Notes: generated from the letters alone by a model not told the origin. A stretch of DNA of 64,000 nt from Mycobacterium sp. MBM (GCA_021648845.1 JAKJHY010000005.1:62001-126000), one strand, 5' to 3'; shown: positions 1-11,150, counted from the first letter of the stretch. Numbers and translations are program-made.

Positions 1-398
1 AGATCGCAGCGTTCGGGAAGCTGAACGACGATTTCGAGGATCGCGATGCCAAGGTGCTCGGCGTCTCGGTGGACAACGAGTTCGTGCACTTCCAGTGGCG
101 CGCCCAGCATGACGACCTCAAGAAGCTGCCCTTCCCCATGGTGTCGGACCTCAATCGCGAACTCTCCGCCGCCACCGGTGTGCTCAACGCCGACGGTGTC
201 GCCGACCGCGCAACATTCATCGTCGACCCGAACAACGAGATCCAGTTCGTGTCCGTCACCGCCGGGTCGGTGGGCCGCAACGTCGACGAGGTGCTGCGCG
301 TGCTCGACGCACTCCAGTCCGATGAACTGTGTGCCTGCAACTGGCGCAAGGGCGACCCGACGATCGACGCCGGCGAACTGCTGGCCGAGGCGGTCTGA
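1..398 (+). CDS. ahpC: Alkyl hydroperoxide reductase AhpC, 3' part
   Basis: This is a 2-Cys peroxiredoxin that reduces hydrogen peroxide, organic peroxides and peroxynitrite in the cytosol. The gene is cut by the window edge: the reading frame is open from base 3 and 131 residues are visible of about 195 usual. The peroxidatic Cys region should lie just outside. The C-terminal CACNWRKGD motif carries the resolving cysteines typical of mycobacterial AhpC. The stop codon overlaps the ahpD start (ATGA), so the two are translationally coupled, as expected because AhpD helps regenerate AhpC. No oxyR is visible on this side. The identification is firm; only the 5' end is missing. Confidence 0.96.
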   Translation, partial: IAAFGKLNDDFEDRDAKVLGVSVDNEFVHFQWRAQHDDLKKLPFPMVSDLNRELSAATGVLNADGVADRATFIVDPNNEIQFVSVTAGSVGRNVDEVLRVLDALQSDELCACNWRKGDPTIDAGELLAEAV

Positions 399-934
399 TG
401 AGCCTCGACACCATCAAAGACGCGCTGCCGGAGTACGCCAAGGACCTCAAACTGAACCTGGGCAGCATCGCCCGCACCACCGAACTCACCGAGCAGCAGC
501 TGTGGGGCGCCCTGGTGGCCACCTCGGCGGCCACCAAATCCCAACGGCTACTTCGCGAGATCGCCGACGATGCCCTCGACGTGCTGTCCGAGGAGGCCTA
601 CAACGCCGCGCTGGGCGCCGCCGCCATCATGGGCATGAACAACGTGTTCTACCGCACCAAGGGCCAGCTCGACGGCCGCTACGATGATCTTCGGGCCGGC
701 CTGCGGATGAACATCATCGCCAACCCCGGAGTCGAGAAGGCCGATTTCGAACTGTGGTCGCTGGCCGTATCGGCGATCAACGGCTGTGCCCACTGCCTCT
801 CCGCGCACGAATCGGTGCTGCGGGATGCCGGCGTGGAACGTACCGCGATCTTCGAGGCCATCCGGTTGGCCTCCATCGTCGCCGGCGTGGCGCAGGCGTT
901 ATCGACGGCGGACGCACTCGCGGCCGTCTCCTGA
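398..934 (+). CDS. ahpD: Alkylhydroperoxidase AhpD
   Basis: AhpD is an all-helical thioredoxin-like disulfide reductase. In mycobacteria it passes electrons from dihydrolipoamide (through the SucB/Lpd system) to AhpC and has weak peroxidase activity itself. The protein is 178 residues, and the active-site CAHC gives Cys130 and Cys133 with His137 close behind, matching the positions known for the M. tuberculosis enzyme. The ATG at 398 overlaps the ahpC stop by four bases, which fixes the start; in-frame upstream starts would run into ahpC. A strong stem-loop follows at 941-992. Confidence 0.97.
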   Translation: MSLDTIKDALPEYAKDLKLNLGSIARTTELTEQQLWGALVATSAATKSQRLLREIADDALDVLSEEAYNAALGAAAIMGMNNVFYRTKGQLDGRYDDLRAGLRMNIIANPGVEKADFELWSLAVSAINGCAHCLSAHESVLRDAGVERTAIFEAIRLASIVAGVAQALSTADALAAVS

Positions 935-940
935 CCCAAT

Positions 941-992
941 CCGACGCACAAGGCCAGTGTTCCCGAGGGGGAATCGCGGCCTTGTGCGTCGG
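941..992. terminator. Bidirectional stem-loop between convergent genes
   Basis: A perfect 15-bp inverted repeat (941-955 and 978-992) flanks a 22-base loop. It lies between ahpD and the oppositely oriented membrane-protein gene, where a shared terminator is expected. There is no U-tract on either side, as in many mycobacterial terminators. Confidence 0.75.
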
Positions 993-996
993 CTCG

Positions 997-1584
997 TCAG
1001 GTCTTCGGGCGCGGCGCGATCAGCAACGCCGCGACCAGAAAGCACAGCGCCCCGACGAAGGTGCCCAGATTGGCCAACGGCTCGTCGACCGTCGCACCGT
1101 CGGTCAGCACGAACGCCGCCACCGCCGAAACCCCGAATGCGATACAGCCGACCAGGTTGAGCCAGCTCGCCTGCCAGTCCACCGACCTCGGCGACCACCA
1201 GCCCACCAGCAGCACGGCGAGCACACCGCTGATCAGGAACGCCACCGAACCGGTCGCATCCGGAGCCCATACCTCGCGCCGCTCGGCGTGCACGGTATGC
1301 GCCCACACCGAGGCTCCGGTGCTCACATTGAACATGACGGTGCCCGCGAACTGGATCGCCGCCGACCACCAGCCCAGGCCGCGGTCGGATCCACGGCCGG
1401 CTTCGCAGAGTGCCAGTTGCATCCACGCGGCCGTGGTGAAGAACCACGACCCGATGAAACACAACGCGTCGGCGGCACCGGAACCGATGATCGCGGCGAA
1501 TCCCGGCACCGTCGCGACCGCGAAAAACGTGGAACCGATCGCGAACAGCCGGCATTGCCGGGTCAGTGTCGCGAAACCGCTCAC
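997..1584 (-). CDS. Small multi-pass membrane protein, YrhK-like
   Basis: The 195-residue protein is mostly hydrophobic, with about five or six predicted membrane segments (for example around RLFAIGSTFFAVATVPGF, ALCFIGSWFFTTAAWMQL, and LANLGTFVGALCFLVAALL near the end). Repeated phrases of the type FIGSWFF/FVGALCFL resemble the YrhK family, whose function is unknown; that assignment is by eye only. The GTG start at 1584 lies five bases after the leuB stop, so it is probably the last gene of the serA-leuB transcript. The open frame extends further upstream, but that part overlaps leuB and reads as arginine-rich antisense. Function unknown. Confidence 0.7.
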   Translation of the reverse strand: MSGFATLTRQCRLFAIGSTFFAVATVPGFAAIIGSGAADALCFIGSWFFTTAAWMQLALCEAGRGSDRGLGWWSAAIQFAGTVMFNVSTGASVWAHTVHAERREVWAPDATGSVAFLISGVLAVLLVGWWSPRSVDWQASWLNLVGCIAFGVSAVAAFVLTDGATVDEPLANLGTFVGALCFLVAALLIAPRPKT

Positions 1585-1588
1585 TCCG

Positions 1589-2611
1589 TCACAACAGCGA
1601 CAGGATCCGGTCGCCGACCTCGCCGGTCGACAGCTTCGCCTCGCCCCCGGTCGCCAGGTGCTCGGCGACCGCCCGGTCCACCCGCGCAGCCGCCTCGTCC
1701 TCGCCGACGTGCGCGAGCAGCAACGCCACACTCATCACCGCCGCGGTCGGGTCGGCAATCCCCTGCCCCGCAATATCGGGTGCACTGCCGTGCACCGGCT
1801 CGAACATCGACGGATTGGTCCGCGTCGCATCGATATTGCCGCTGGCGGCCAGGCCGATACCGCCGCACACCGCGGCCGACAGGTCGGTGATGATATCGCC
1901 GAACAGATTGTCGGTGACGATGACATCGAAGCGGCCCGGATCGGTGACCATGTGGATGGTCGCGGCGTCGATGTGCTGGTAGGCGACCTCGACATCGGGG
2001 TACTCGGCGCCCACCTCGGCGACCACCCGCGACCACAGGCTGCCTGCGAAGGTCAGCACATTGGTCTTGTGCACCAAAGTCAGATGCTTGCGCCGCGTCT
2101 GGGCACGGGCGAACGCATCGCGCACCACGCGCTCCACCCCGAAGGCGGTGTTCACACTCACCTCGGTGGCCACCTCGTGCGGCGTGCCGACCCGCAGCGC
2201 ACCACCGTTACCCGTGTAGGGCCCCTCGGTGCCCTCCCGGACCACCACGAAGTCGATGCCGGTGACACCCGAGAGTGGGCTGGCCACACCGGGATAGAGC
2301 CGACCGGGACGCAGGTTGACGTGATGGTCCAGCGCGAAGCGCAGCTTGAGCAGCAGACCGCGCTCCAGCACACCGCTGGGCACCGACGGGTCACCGATGG
2401 CCCCGAGCAGGATCGCGTCGTACCCGCGCAGCTCCTCGATGGTGTCCTCGGTGAGCAGTTCACCGGTGGCGTGATAGCGCCGCGCACCCAGGTCGTACTC
2501 GGTGCGCTGCACCCCGGGCAACACCGCGTCGAGCACCCGCAACGCCTGGTCGATGACCTCGGGTCCGATGCCGTCGCCGGCGATGACCGCAAGATTCTTC
2601 AGGGAGCTCAT
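1589..2611 (-). CDS. leuB: 3-isopropylmalate dehydrogenase
   Basis: LeuB oxidises and decarboxylates (2R,3S)-3-isopropylmalate to 2-oxoisocaproate with NAD+, the third step of leucine synthesis. At 340 residues it is of normal length for the actinobacterial enzyme. The N-terminal GDGIGPEV motif, the substrate-binding [10 protein letters not shown] segment, the metal-binding [10 protein letters not shown] motif and the GSAPDIAG signature near the C terminus are all present. The ATG at 2611 overlaps the serA stop (ATGA), indicating coupled translation. The pairing puts branched-chain and serine synthesis genes in one unit close to the ilvBNC operon. Confidence 0.97.
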   Translation of the reverse strand: MSSLKNLAVIAGDGIGPEVIDQALRVLDAVLPGVQRTEYDLGARRYHATGELLTEDTIEELRGYDAILLGAIGDPSVPSGVLERGLLLKLRFALDHHVNLRPGRLYPGVASPLSGVTGIDFVVVREGTEGPYTGNGGALRVGTPHEVATEVSVNTAFGVERVVRDAFARAQTRRKHLTLVHKTNVLTFAGSLWSRVVAEVGAEYPDVEVAYQHIDAATIHMVTDPGRFDVIVTDNLFGDIITDLSAAVCGGIGLAASGNIDATRTNPSMFEPVHGSAPDIAGQGIADPTAAVMSVALLLAHVGEDEAAARVDRAVAEHLATGGEAKLSTGEVGDRILSLL

Positions 2612-4194
2612 GACAGGTCGACCACTTCCAGTGTGGTGGCGCCGACCGCCGAGGCGATCGCGGCGCGCACATCTTCGGGCACATCGGTGTCCACCCGCAA
2701 CATGACGGTGGCGCTGTCACCGCTGGCATCCTGGCTCATCTGCGCGGCCAGGATGTTGACCTCGGCGCCGCCGAGCAGGGTACCGATCTTGCCGAGCGCG
2801 CCGGGCTGATCGGTGTAGTTGACGATCAGGTTGTAGCCCTCGGCGCGCAGGTCGAGGTTGCGGCCGTTGATCTGGACGATCTTCTCGACCAGCTGCGGAC
2901 CCGACAGGGTGCCCGCCACATTCAACGCACCACCGTCGGCGTAAACCGCGCGCACGTCCACCACGCTGCGGTGGTTGGGGCTCTCGCTGGCGGTGCTGAT
3001 CTCGGCGGTGACGCCGCGGTCCTTGGCCAGCGCCGGGGCGTTGACGAACGTGACCTGCTCGTCGACGACAGCAGAGAACAGCCCGCGCAATGCCGAAAGG
3101 CGGAGGATCTCAACATCTTCGGAAGCCAGCTCACCGCGGACCTGAACGCTCAACGAGACCGGCGCGGCCTCGGCCAGCGAACCGACCAGCAGACCGAGCT
3201 TGCGGACCAGGTCCAGCCACGGCGCCACCTCCTCGCCGACCGCTCCCCCGCCGACGTTGACGGCGTCGGGCACGAATTCGCCGGCCAGCGCCAACTTCAC
3301 GCTCGCGGCCACATCGGTGCCGGCCCGATCCTGCGCCTCGGCCGTCGACGCGCCCAGGTGCGGGGTGACGACGACCTGGGGCAGCTCGAACAGCGGGCTG
3401 TCGGTGCAGGGCTCGGTGGAGAACACGTCCAGGCCGGCGGCGCGGACGTGGCCGCTGGTGATCGCGTCGGCCAGCGCCTGTTCGTCGATCAAACCGCCGC
3501 GGGCGGCGTTGACGATGATCACGCCGGGCTTGGTCTTGGCGAGGTTCTCCTTGCCGAGCAGGCCCGCGGTCTCCTTGGTCTTGGGCAGGTGCACCGAGAT
3601 GAAGTCGGCGCGGCTCAGCAGGTCGTCCAGGCTGACCAGTTCGATGCCGATCTGCGCCGCACGCGCCGAGGACACATAGGGGTCATAGGCCACGATGTGG
3701 GTGCCGAACGCGGCCAGCCGGGCCGCGACCAGCTGGCCGATCCGGCCCAGCCCCACCACGCCGACGGTCTTGCCGAAGATCTCCGTACCCGAGAACGACG
3801 ACCGCTTCCACGTGTGCTCGCGCAGCGTGGCATCGGCGGCCGGGACCTGCCGCGCGGCCGACAGCAACAGCGCCAGCGCGTGCTCGGCGGCGCTGTGAAT
3901 ATTCGAGGTGGGCGCGTTGACGACCAGCACACCGCGCGCAGTGGCCGCGTCGACGTCGACGTTGTCCAGGCCGACCCCGGCGCGCGCGACGATCTTGAGC
4001 TTGGGCGCGGCGGCGATGACCTCGGCGTCGACCGTGGTCGCCGAGCGCACCAGCAGCGCATCGGCGTCGGCGACGGCGGCCAGCAGCTTCGGCCGGTCCG
4101 GGCCATCTACCCAGCGGACCTCGACCTGGTCGCCGAGGGCGGCGACAGTCGAGGCGGCAAGCTTGTCGGCGATCAGAACAACGGGAAGACTCAC
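2608..4194 (-). CDS. serA: D-3-phosphoglycerate dehydrogenase, long ACT type
   Basis: SerA catalyses the first committed step of serine synthesis, oxidising 3-phosphoglycerate with NAD+. The 528 residues equal the M. tuberculosis SerA1 length as I recall it. Visible parts are the split substrate domain, the Rossmann motif GVVGLGRIG, the ARGGLIDE segment with the catalytic arginine, HLGAST with the catalytic histidine, an intervening (ASB-type) domain at roughly residues 320-450, and a C-terminal ACT domain ([13 protein letters not shown]) for serine feedback. The GTG at 4194 is preferred because the upstream extension of the frame is arginine-rich and unlike the family. It is divergent from the FAD enzyme at 4278. 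Confidence 0.96.
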   Translation of the reverse strand: MSLPVVLIADKLAASTVAALGDQVEVRWVDGPDRPKLLAAVADADALLVRSATTVDAEVIAAAPKLKIVARAGVGLDNVDVDAATARGVLVVNAPTSNIHSAAEHALALLLSAARQVPAADATLREHTWKRSSFSGTEIFGKTVGVVGLGRIGQLVAARLAAFGTHIVAYDPYVSSARAAQIGIELVSLDDLLSRADFISVHLPKTKETAGLLGKENLAKTKPGVIIVNAARGGLIDEQALADAITSGHVRAAGLDVFSTEPCTDSPLFELPQVVVTPHLGASTAEAQDRAGTDVAASVKLALAGEFVPDAVNVGGGAVGEEVAPWLDLVRKLGLLVGSLAEAAPVSLSVQVRGELASEDVEILRLSALRGLFSAVVDEQVTFVNAPALAKDRGVTAEISTASESPNHRSVVDVRAVYADGGALNVAGTLSGPQLVEKIVQINGRNLDLRAEGYNLIVNYTDQPGALGKIGTLLGGAEVNILAAQMSQDASGDSATVMLRVDTDVPEDVRAAIASAVGATTLEVVDLS

Positions 4195-4277
4195 GGCGCT
4201 ACAGCCTAATGCGTGCCTTCGGCGTCGCAGACGCCACGGGGCACCGCGGGACCACAGGCCACATGGGCGCACGGGTG

Positions 4278-5726
4278 ATGATGTCTACTGGTGTGGTGGA
4301 CGTCACCGTCGTGGGAAGCGGCCCCAACGGGCTGACCGCAGCCGTCATCCTGGCCAGGGCCGGGCTAAGAGTGCGCGTGATCGAAGCGCAGAGCACCGCG
4401 GGCGGCGGGGCGCGCACCGTGGCCGACCCGGAGTTCGACGGCATCACCCACGACATCTGCTCGGCGGTGCACCCGCTGGCGCTGGCATCGCCGTTCTTCG
4501 CCGCCTACGACCTGCCGGCGCGCGGTGTCCAGTTGTCGGTACCGCAGATCTCCTACGCCAACCCGCTGACCGACCGGCCGGCGGCCATCGGATACCGCGA
4601 TATCGCACGCACCGTCGACGAACTGTCCGACGGCGACTCGTGGCGGCGGCTGCTCGGCCCGCTGGCCGCCGACAGCGACAACGTGGTCGGCCTGATCCTC
4701 GGTGACAAGCGCTCCCTGCCACCGTCGATACCCGCTGCGCTCAAGGTGGCGCCCAGGCTGCTGCTCCAAGGCGGTCCGCTGTGGGGCACCCTGAGGGGTG
4801 AGGATGCCCGCGCGCTGTTCACCGGCGTTGCCGCACACACGATTTCGCAGATGACTTCACTCGTCGCAGCCGGGGCGGGACTGATGTTGGCCACGCTCGG
4901 CCACTCGGTCGGCTGGCCGATCCCGGTCGGCGGATCCCAGGCCATTGCCGATGCACTGATCGCCGATCTGCTGGACCACGGTGGCGAACTCGTCCTCGGC
5001 GAACCGGTCACCACACCGCCGGGCGGCGTCGTGCTCTATGACACCGCGCCCACCGCACTGCTGTCCATCTATGGCGCGACCTTGCCCGCCGGCTACGCAA
5101 AGGCCTTGCAGCGCTACACCTATGGGCCCGGCGTGGCCAAGGTGGACTTCGTACTTTCCGGCGAGATCCCGTGGCGTGACGAGCGTCTGGCACAGGCGCC
5201 GACCCTTCACCTGGGCGACAGCCGATCCCGGATGGCCCTGGCCGAGGCCGAGATCGCCGCGGGCCGGCACGCCGAATGGCCGATGGTGTTGGCCGCCCTG
5301 CCGCACCTGGCCGATCCCGGCCGCATCGATGCGCAGGGCCGCCGACCGCTATGGGCGTACGCTCACGTGCCCTCGGGTTCGACGCTGGACATGTCGGGCC
5401 CGGTCACCGATATCTTCGAGCGGTTCGCACCCGGATTCCGCGACATCGTGGTGGCCGTGCGCAGCGTGCCGGCCGCGCGGCTGTCCGAGCACAACGCCAA
5501 CCTGGTGGGGGGCGATATCGGTGTCGGGGGCAACAACATGCGCAGCGCCATCGCCGGACCGACCCCCCGCTGGAACCCATGGTCCACCCCGATCCCGAAG
5601 GCCTACCTGTGTTCGTCGGCCACCCCGCCCGGCGGCGGGGTGCACGGTATGGCCGGCTTCTACGCCGCGCGAACCGTCCTGCGGCGCGAGTTCGGCATCC
5701 GGGAACTGCCCGACCTCGCGCCCTGA
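4278..5726 (+). CDS. Phytoene-desaturase-like FAD oxidoreductase
   Basis: This is a NAD(P)/FAD-dependent amine-oxidase/phytoene-dehydrogenase superfamily protein, the likely counterpart of M. tuberculosis Rv2997. An N-terminal dinucleotide motif (VVGSGPNGLTAAVILARAG) is followed by GGGARTV, typical for FAD binding in carotenoid and sterol oxidoreductases. The C terminus has the second FAD-contacting segment PGGGVHGMAG. The substrate is unknown. Start choice is uncertain: two adjacent ATGs (4278, 4281) and a GTG at 4293 are all compatible, and none has a clear ribosome binding site; from 4278 the product has 482 residues. No carotenoid genes are nearby. Confidence 0.85.
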   Translation: MMSTGVVDVTVVGSGPNGLTAAVILARAGLRVRVIEAQSTAGGGARTVADPEFDGITHDICSAVHPLALASPFFAAYDLPARGVQLSVPQISYANPLTDRPAAIGYRDIARTVDELSDGDSWRRLLGPLAADSDNVVGLILGDKRSLPPSIPAALKVAPRLLLQGGPLWGTLRGEDARALFTGVAAHTISQMTSLVAAGAGLMLATLGHSVGWPIPVGGSQAIADALIADLLDHGGELVLGEPVTTPPGGVVLYDTAPTALLSIYGATLPAGYAKALQRYTYGPGVAKVDFVLSGEIPWRDERLAQAPTLHLGDSRSRMALAEAEIAAGRHAEWPMVLAALPHLADPGRIDAQGRRPLWAYAHVPSGSTLDMSGPVTDIFERFAPGFRDIVVAVRSVPAARLSEHNANLVGGDIGVGGNNMRSAIAGPTPRWNPWSTPIPKAYLCSSATPPGGGVHGMAGFYAARTVLRREFGIRELPDLAP

Positions 5727-5742
5727 ATGAAAGCCGGCGACG

Positions 5743-6186
5743 GTGGGTATCCCACTGTCTATGGCGGTTCTCGACGATGCGCACGCCCGCCCCCACGGCA
5801 CCTCCGACGACACGGTCGAAGCCGTCGGGAAGGTGTCCGAGGCCCTGGAGTACGTGGAGCGGGCGCGCGGACACCTGTATTCGTTCCACCAACTCATGGG
5901 GCACGCGGATCTGCTGCTCGGCAAAGCATCCGATGCGCTGCGTGACGCCGGGCATCGGGCGATCGCCGAGCGGCTGACCGAGGATATGGTCGGGCGCAAC
6001 GTGATTCGCGGACGATGGACGTTCCAGCTCGTCGAGGAATTCGACGACGATTATTGGTCGCGGCTGCGCGAGCACGAGAAGCGGGTCCGTGACGAGCTGA
6101 TGGACGGCAAGCGCCACGTCTTCGAGGCGGAGATGAAAGAAGACCGCCGCACCAAGGGGCGCGACGGTCACGAGGCGACGCCCTGA
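5743..6186 (+). CDS. Conserved hypothetical helical protein
   Basis: I do not recognise a named family. The 147 residues have no membrane segment or signal peptide and are strongly charged, especially the C-terminal third (EHEKRVRDELMDGKRHVF), suggesting a helical, possibly coiled-coil cytosolic protein. Codon use matches the neighbours and the frame is clean. It follows the FAD enzyme by 16 bases and may be co-transcribed; a stem-loop closes the unit at 6190-6238. The start may be the GTG at 5743 or the ATG at 5761. Confidence 0.75.
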   Translation: MGIPLSMAVLDDAHARPHGTSDDTVEAVGKVSEALEYVERARGHLYSFHQLMGHADLLLGKASDALRDAGHRAIAERLTEDMVGRNVIRGRWTFQLVEEFDDDYWSRLREHEKRVRDELMDGKRHVFEAEMKEDRRTKGRDGHEATP

Positions 6187-6189
6187 AAA

Positions 6190-6238
6190 GACTTGTGGAG
6201 CCTCACCCGTGATGACCACGGGTAAGACTCCACAAGTC
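6190..6238. terminator. Branched stem-loop terminator
   Basis: An 11-bp outer stem (6190-6200 with 6228-6238, GACTTGTGGAG) encloses an inner 6-7 bp hairpin (6205-6210 with 6218-6223, ACCCGT/ACGGGT). It sits between the convergent hypothetical gene and ilvC and can serve both strands. Confidence 0.75.
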
Positions 6239-6249
6239 GCGATGAAGGA

Positions 6250-7810
<1,561 letters not shown>

Positions 7811-7811
<1 letters not shown>

Positions 7812-9658
7812 CAGGCGTGGCCTTCTTCCGAGTCGAACAGCGGACGGATACCGCGGGCGGCCTGGATCTCGTCATTGCTGGTGCCGGCGGCGACCATCGG
7901 CCACACCTGTGCGTCGGCTCCGACGATGAAGTCGATCACCACCGGCCGGTCGTTGATGGCGCGCGCCTGGTTGATGACGTCCTCGACGTCTTCGGCACGC
8001 TCACAACGCAATCCGACACAGCCCAGCGCCTCGGCCAGCTTCACGAAGTCGGGGATCCGGTGGCTGTGGGTGGACAGGTTGGTCTGGCTGTAGCGCTCTT
8101 CGTAGAACAGCGTCTGCCACTGCCGCACCATGCCCAGGTTGCCGTTGTTGATCAGCGCGACCTTGATGGGGGCGCCCTCCAGGGCGCAGGTGGCCAATTC
8201 CTGATTGGTCATCTGGAAGCAGCCGTCACCGTCGATGGCCCAGACCTCGGCCTCCGGGCGGGCGAACTTGGCGCCCATCGCGGCCGGGATGGCGTAGCCC
8301 ATGGTGCCCAGGCCGCCGGAGTTCAGCCACGTCTTGGGGTTCTCGTACTTGACGAACTGCGCGGCCCACATCTGATGCTGACCGACGCCGGCGACGTAGA
8401 GCGCCTCCGGCCCGGCGATCTGGCCGAGCTTCTCGATGACGTACTCGGGGCTCAGGCTGCCGTCGCTCTGCGGGCCGTAGCTCAGCGGGTAGGTCGCCTT
8501 GATGCTCGACAGATACTCCCACCAGTTGCCCAGGTCCAGCGCCGCCGCGGTGTTCTCCCGGCGCAGGATCTCCAGCAGATCGCGGATGACATTTTTCACA
8601 TCGCCCACGATCGGCACGTCGGCGTGCCGGTTCTTACCGATCTCGGCGGGGTCGATATCGGCGTGGATCACCTTGGCCTCGGGCGCGAAGGAGTCCAGCT
8701 TGCCGGTGACCCGATCATCGAAGCGGGTGCCCAGGGCGATCAGCAGATCGCTCTTCTGCAGCGCGGCCACCGCCGAGACGGTGCCGTGCATACCGGGCAT
8801 GCCCATGTGCTGCGGGTGGCTGTCCGGGAACGCGCCCCGGGCCATCAGGGTGGTCACCACGGGGATGCCGGTCAACTGGGCCAGTTCCATCAGCTCGTCG
8901 GTGGCCTCGCCGCGGATGACGCCGCCGCCCACATAGAGCACCGGCTTGCGTGCCTCGGCGATCAGCTTGGCGGCCTCACGCACCTGACGGCTGTGCGGCT
9001 TGGTGTTGGGCTTATAGCCCGGCAGGTCCATCACCGGCGGCCAAGAGAAGGTGCATTCGCCCTGCAGGATGTCCTTCGGGACGTCGACGAGCACGGCGCC
9101 GGGCCGCCCGGACTGCGCGATGTGGAAGGCCTCGGCGATCACCCGAGGGATGTCGTCGCCGGAACGCACGAGGAAGTTGTGCTTGGTGACCGGCATGGTC
9201 ATGCCGGTGATATCGGCTTCCTGGAACGCGTCGGTGCCGATCAGCGAACGCCCGACCTGCCCGGTGATCGCGACCACCGGGATGGAGTCCATCTGCGCAT
9301 CGGCCAGCGGGGTGACCAGGTTGGTCGCGCCCGGGCCCGATGTCGCCATCATGACGCCGACCTTGCCGGTTGCGTGGGCGTAGCCGCTGGCTGCGTGTCC
9401 GGCGCCCTGCTCGTGGCGGACCAGGACGTGACGCAGCTTCTTGGAGTCGTAGAGCGGGTCATACACCGGCAGCACGGCGCCTCCGGGAATACCGAAGATC
9501 ACCTCCACACCGATCTCCTCCAGCGACCGCACGACCGACTGCGCGCCGGTCATCTGTTGCGGGGCAACAACGTTGGCCTTCGGCTCGGCCTTGGCGGGGG
9601 CCTTGACGCCGTTCGCGCGCGCGGTGGACTCCGGCGGTCGCGTGGTGGGTGCGCTCAC
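7811..9658 (-). CDS. ilvB: Acetolactate synthase catalytic subunit
   Basis: IlvB is the thiamine-diphosphate and FAD enzyme that condenses two pyruvates (or pyruvate and 2-oxobutyrate), the entry to branched-chain amino-acid synthesis and the sulfonylurea target. The frame from GTG 9658 encodes 615 residues. Visible are the [13 protein letters not shown] segment, the catalytic glutamate in [14 protein letters not shown], and the ThDP-binding [11 protein letters not shown]...NNGNLG region. The first ~35 residues are low-complexity, as in the M. tuberculosis IlvB1 I recall, which also begins VSAPT. The start is preceded by GAGGAAAAA. The operon is controlled by a transcription attenuator at 9711-9839. 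Confidence 0.97.
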
Positions 9659-9710
9659 TTTTTCCTCATTGGTTCGATGTATCTGTGGTGTTGTGACGTT
9701 CGGTGACAGC

Positions 9711-9747
9711 AAAAAACCCCCGTCAGCGGAGTCCGCTGTACGAGGGT
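9711..9747 (-). terminator. ilvB attenuator terminator
   Basis: Read on the minus strand, a hairpin with a perfect 6-bp core (CAGCGG/CCGCTG at 9724-9738) is extended by GC-rich outer pairs with small bulges and followed directly by six Ts (9711-9716). It lies between the leader peptide and ilvB, so it must be bypassed for ilvBNC expression. This is the canonical layout of an intrinsic attenuator. Confidence 0.85.
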
Positions 9748-9748
9748 C

Positions 9749-9805
9749 GGCGCGTCGATGCTGTTGGCTAAGCCCGGCAGAGAGCTAGCGCGGCATCAAC
9801 GCGCC
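9749..9805 (-). promoter_or_regulatory. ilvB leader RNA hairpin (1:2 pairing)
   Basis: The arms 9793-9805 and 9749-9761 pair over 13 positions (12 Watson-Crick, one G-U). The first arm lies within the leader ORF just past the branched-chain codons, so a ribosome stalled at those codons would cover it. That would free the second arm and could change folding of the downstream terminator. The exact antiterminator pairing was not identified. Confidence 0.65.
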
Positions 9806-9839
9806 AACCAATTACTACGAGCTTGTCCGGGGTGTACAT
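9768..9839 (-). CDS. ilvB leader peptide
   Basis: A 23-codon ORF runs from ATG (9837-9839) to TAG (9768-9770), ending about 20 bases before the terminator hairpin. Residues 7-10 are Leu-Val-Val-Ile, an uninterrupted run of the three amino acids made by the operon it precedes. Further Leu and Val codons follow. This is the signature of ribosome-mediated transcription attenuation, established for ilvBNC in Corynebacterium glutamicum. The ORF begins within a few bases of the predicted transcription start, so it is probably translated leaderless. It is too short for standard gene callers. Confidence 0.85.
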   Translation of the reverse strand: MYTPDKLVVIGWRVDAALALCRA

Positions 9840-9847
9840 AGCACTCG

Positions 9848-9877
9848 ACGGTAGCCGCCGCACTGCTCAAAGGTCAA
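9848..9877 (-). promoter_or_regulatory. ilvB: Predicted ilvB promoter
   Basis: On the minus strand TTGACC (9872-9877) is followed after 18 bases by TACCGT (9848-9853), an acceptable sigma-A type pair. Transcription would begin around 9841, almost at the ATG of the leader peptide. Inferred from sequence only. Confidence 0.5.
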
Positions 9878-9942
9878 ATTGCCGTGCCGGGGACGCCCCC
9901 GGGCGCAACGACCCGCCATCGCGGCGATGAGAGGATGTCGGG

Positions 9943-10323
9943 GTGAGTGACCCCTCCCCGCTTGTCATCCGCATCTCGCCGATGGCCCACTTCGCGGTGT
10001 TCTTCTTCTTTCTCGGTTTGGCGGCGCTGGTGTACGTGTGGCCGAGCTGGACGCAGATCCTGTTCGCCCTGCCCGTGCTGGCGTCGGCGGCCATCGTCCG
10101 TTTCCGCACGGTCGCCGACCGGGACACGGTGAGCGCACGCACGATGCTGAGCAGCCGGACCGTGCCGTGGACGGAGATCGACGGGCTGCGCTTCAACCGG
10201 TCGTCGTGGGCCAGGGCACGGCTGCGCGACGGCAGCGAAATGACGCTTCCCGCAGTGACATTCGCGACCCTGCCGTTGCTGACGGCGGCCAGCGGCGGGC
10301 GGGTGCCCAACCCCTACGCCTAG
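9943..10323 (+). CDS. cfp6: CFP-6-like PH-domain membrane protein
   Basis: The 126-residue protein begins with two hydrophobic helices (about residues 15-31 and 36-52: FAVFFFFLGLAALVYVW, ILFALPVLASAAIV). A short soluble domain follows with the pattern RTVPWTEIDGLRF, typical of small bacterial PH (bPH) domains. It matches in size and location M. tuberculosis Rv3004 (low-molecular-weight antigen CFP-6), next to ilvB. The GTG start at 9943 has GAGAGGA upstream. Function unknown; probably membrane-associated. It converges on the DoxX gene with only five bases between stops. Confidence 0.85.
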   Translation: MSDPSPLVIRISPMAHFAVFFFFLGLAALVYVWPSWTQILFALPVLASAAIVRFRTVADRDTVSARTMLSSRTVPWTEIDGLRFNRSSWARARLRDGSEMTLPAVTFATLPLLTAASGGRVPNPYA

Positions 10324-10328
10324 GAGGC

Positions 10329-11150
10329 TCAGCCCAGCGGGTTGGCGCCGTTGAGCAACACCCACATCCCGACACCGACACCGATGCCGAGCAGCAGCGC
10401 CAGGAACGATCCGACGAACGGGCGCCGAGCCCAACCCCGCCCGGCATCCAGCCCGTAGCGCCCGGGGCCGGTCAGGGTCAGCACCGCGGCGAGCAGCACC
10501 AGGGTGACCTGGTGCTCGTGTCCGCTCGGGATGACGAAGTCGACGAAGCCGACGCCGGATTCTGCCGCGATGGAGGCCAGCAGCGCATTCACCAGGTAGG
10601 CCAGTGCGGCGGCGGCGGCCAGCGGGGTGAACAACCCCAGCACCAGCAGCACCCCGGCGACGACCTGCGCCCCGGCGGCCGCATAGGTCAGCAGGCCGGC
10701 GTGCTGGTAGCCGAGGTCGGCCAGTGAGCCTTCGAAGCCACCCAGGCCCGCGCCACCCCACCAACCGAAGGTCTTCTGCAGACCGTGCACGATCAGCAGG
10801 GCGCCCAGACCGACCCGCAACAGCATCAGGCCCAGGTCGGTGGTTCCCCGCCGCCCGGCATTGCGGATCTGCTGCTCGGCGTCGTACGGGCCGATCTCAG
10901 TCGGCGCAGCCGGCGCCGCGGCGTATGGGTTGTGCTGCGCCGGGGACACATAGGGCAGCGGTTCGGGGTCGTTCAGCAGCGCAAAGGGCGACTGATCGGG
11001 CTTGGGGGAGCCGTCCGCGCCGTAGCGCGGGATGGCGGTGGTTTCGAAGTCTCCCCCGTAGGTCGACGAGGGCAGGTCTTCTTCGGGGTCGACCAACTGC
11101 GCCGACGCCGGCCGTTGCCAGTCGGTCAGGTTTTGAGGTTCAGCGGTCAC
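10329..11150 (-). CDS. DoxX-family membrane protein with long N-terminal tail
   Basis: A roughly 105-residue Pro/Ala-rich cytosolic N terminus precedes a DoxX domain of four membrane helices (starting around LGLMLLRVGLGALLIVHG) and a further C-terminal helix. It corresponds to M. tuberculosis Rv3005c, which is reported to form a membrane-associated oxidoreductase complex with SodA and the thiosulfate sulfurtransferase SseA, protecting against oxidative stress. Neither partner is in this window. The gene is divergent from lppZ with about 180 bases between starts; no clear operator is visible there. Confidence 0.9.
   Translation of the reverse strand: MTAEPQNLTDWQRPASAQLVDPEEDLPSSTYGGDFETTAIPRYGADGSPKPDQSPFALLNDPEPLPYVSPAQHNPYAAAPAAPTEIGPYDAEQQIRNAGRRGTTDLGLMLLRVGLGALLIVHGLQKTFGWWGGAGLGGFEGSLADLGYQHAGLLTYAAAGAQVVAGVLLVLGLFTPLAAAAALAYLVNALLASIAAESGVGFVDFVIPSGHEHQVTLVLLAAVLTLTGPGRYGLDAGRGWARRPFVGSFLALLLGIGVGVGMWVLLNGANPLG

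Noticed and set aside
2971..4209. 412-codon plus-strand frame opposite serA
   Set aside because: Arg/Gly/Gln-rich antisense frame with no family pattern; serA is certain on the other strand.
7817..9706. 629-codon plus-strand frame opposite ilvB
   Set aside because: It mirrors the codon structure of ilvB and carries no recognisable domain; a shadow of a real gene.
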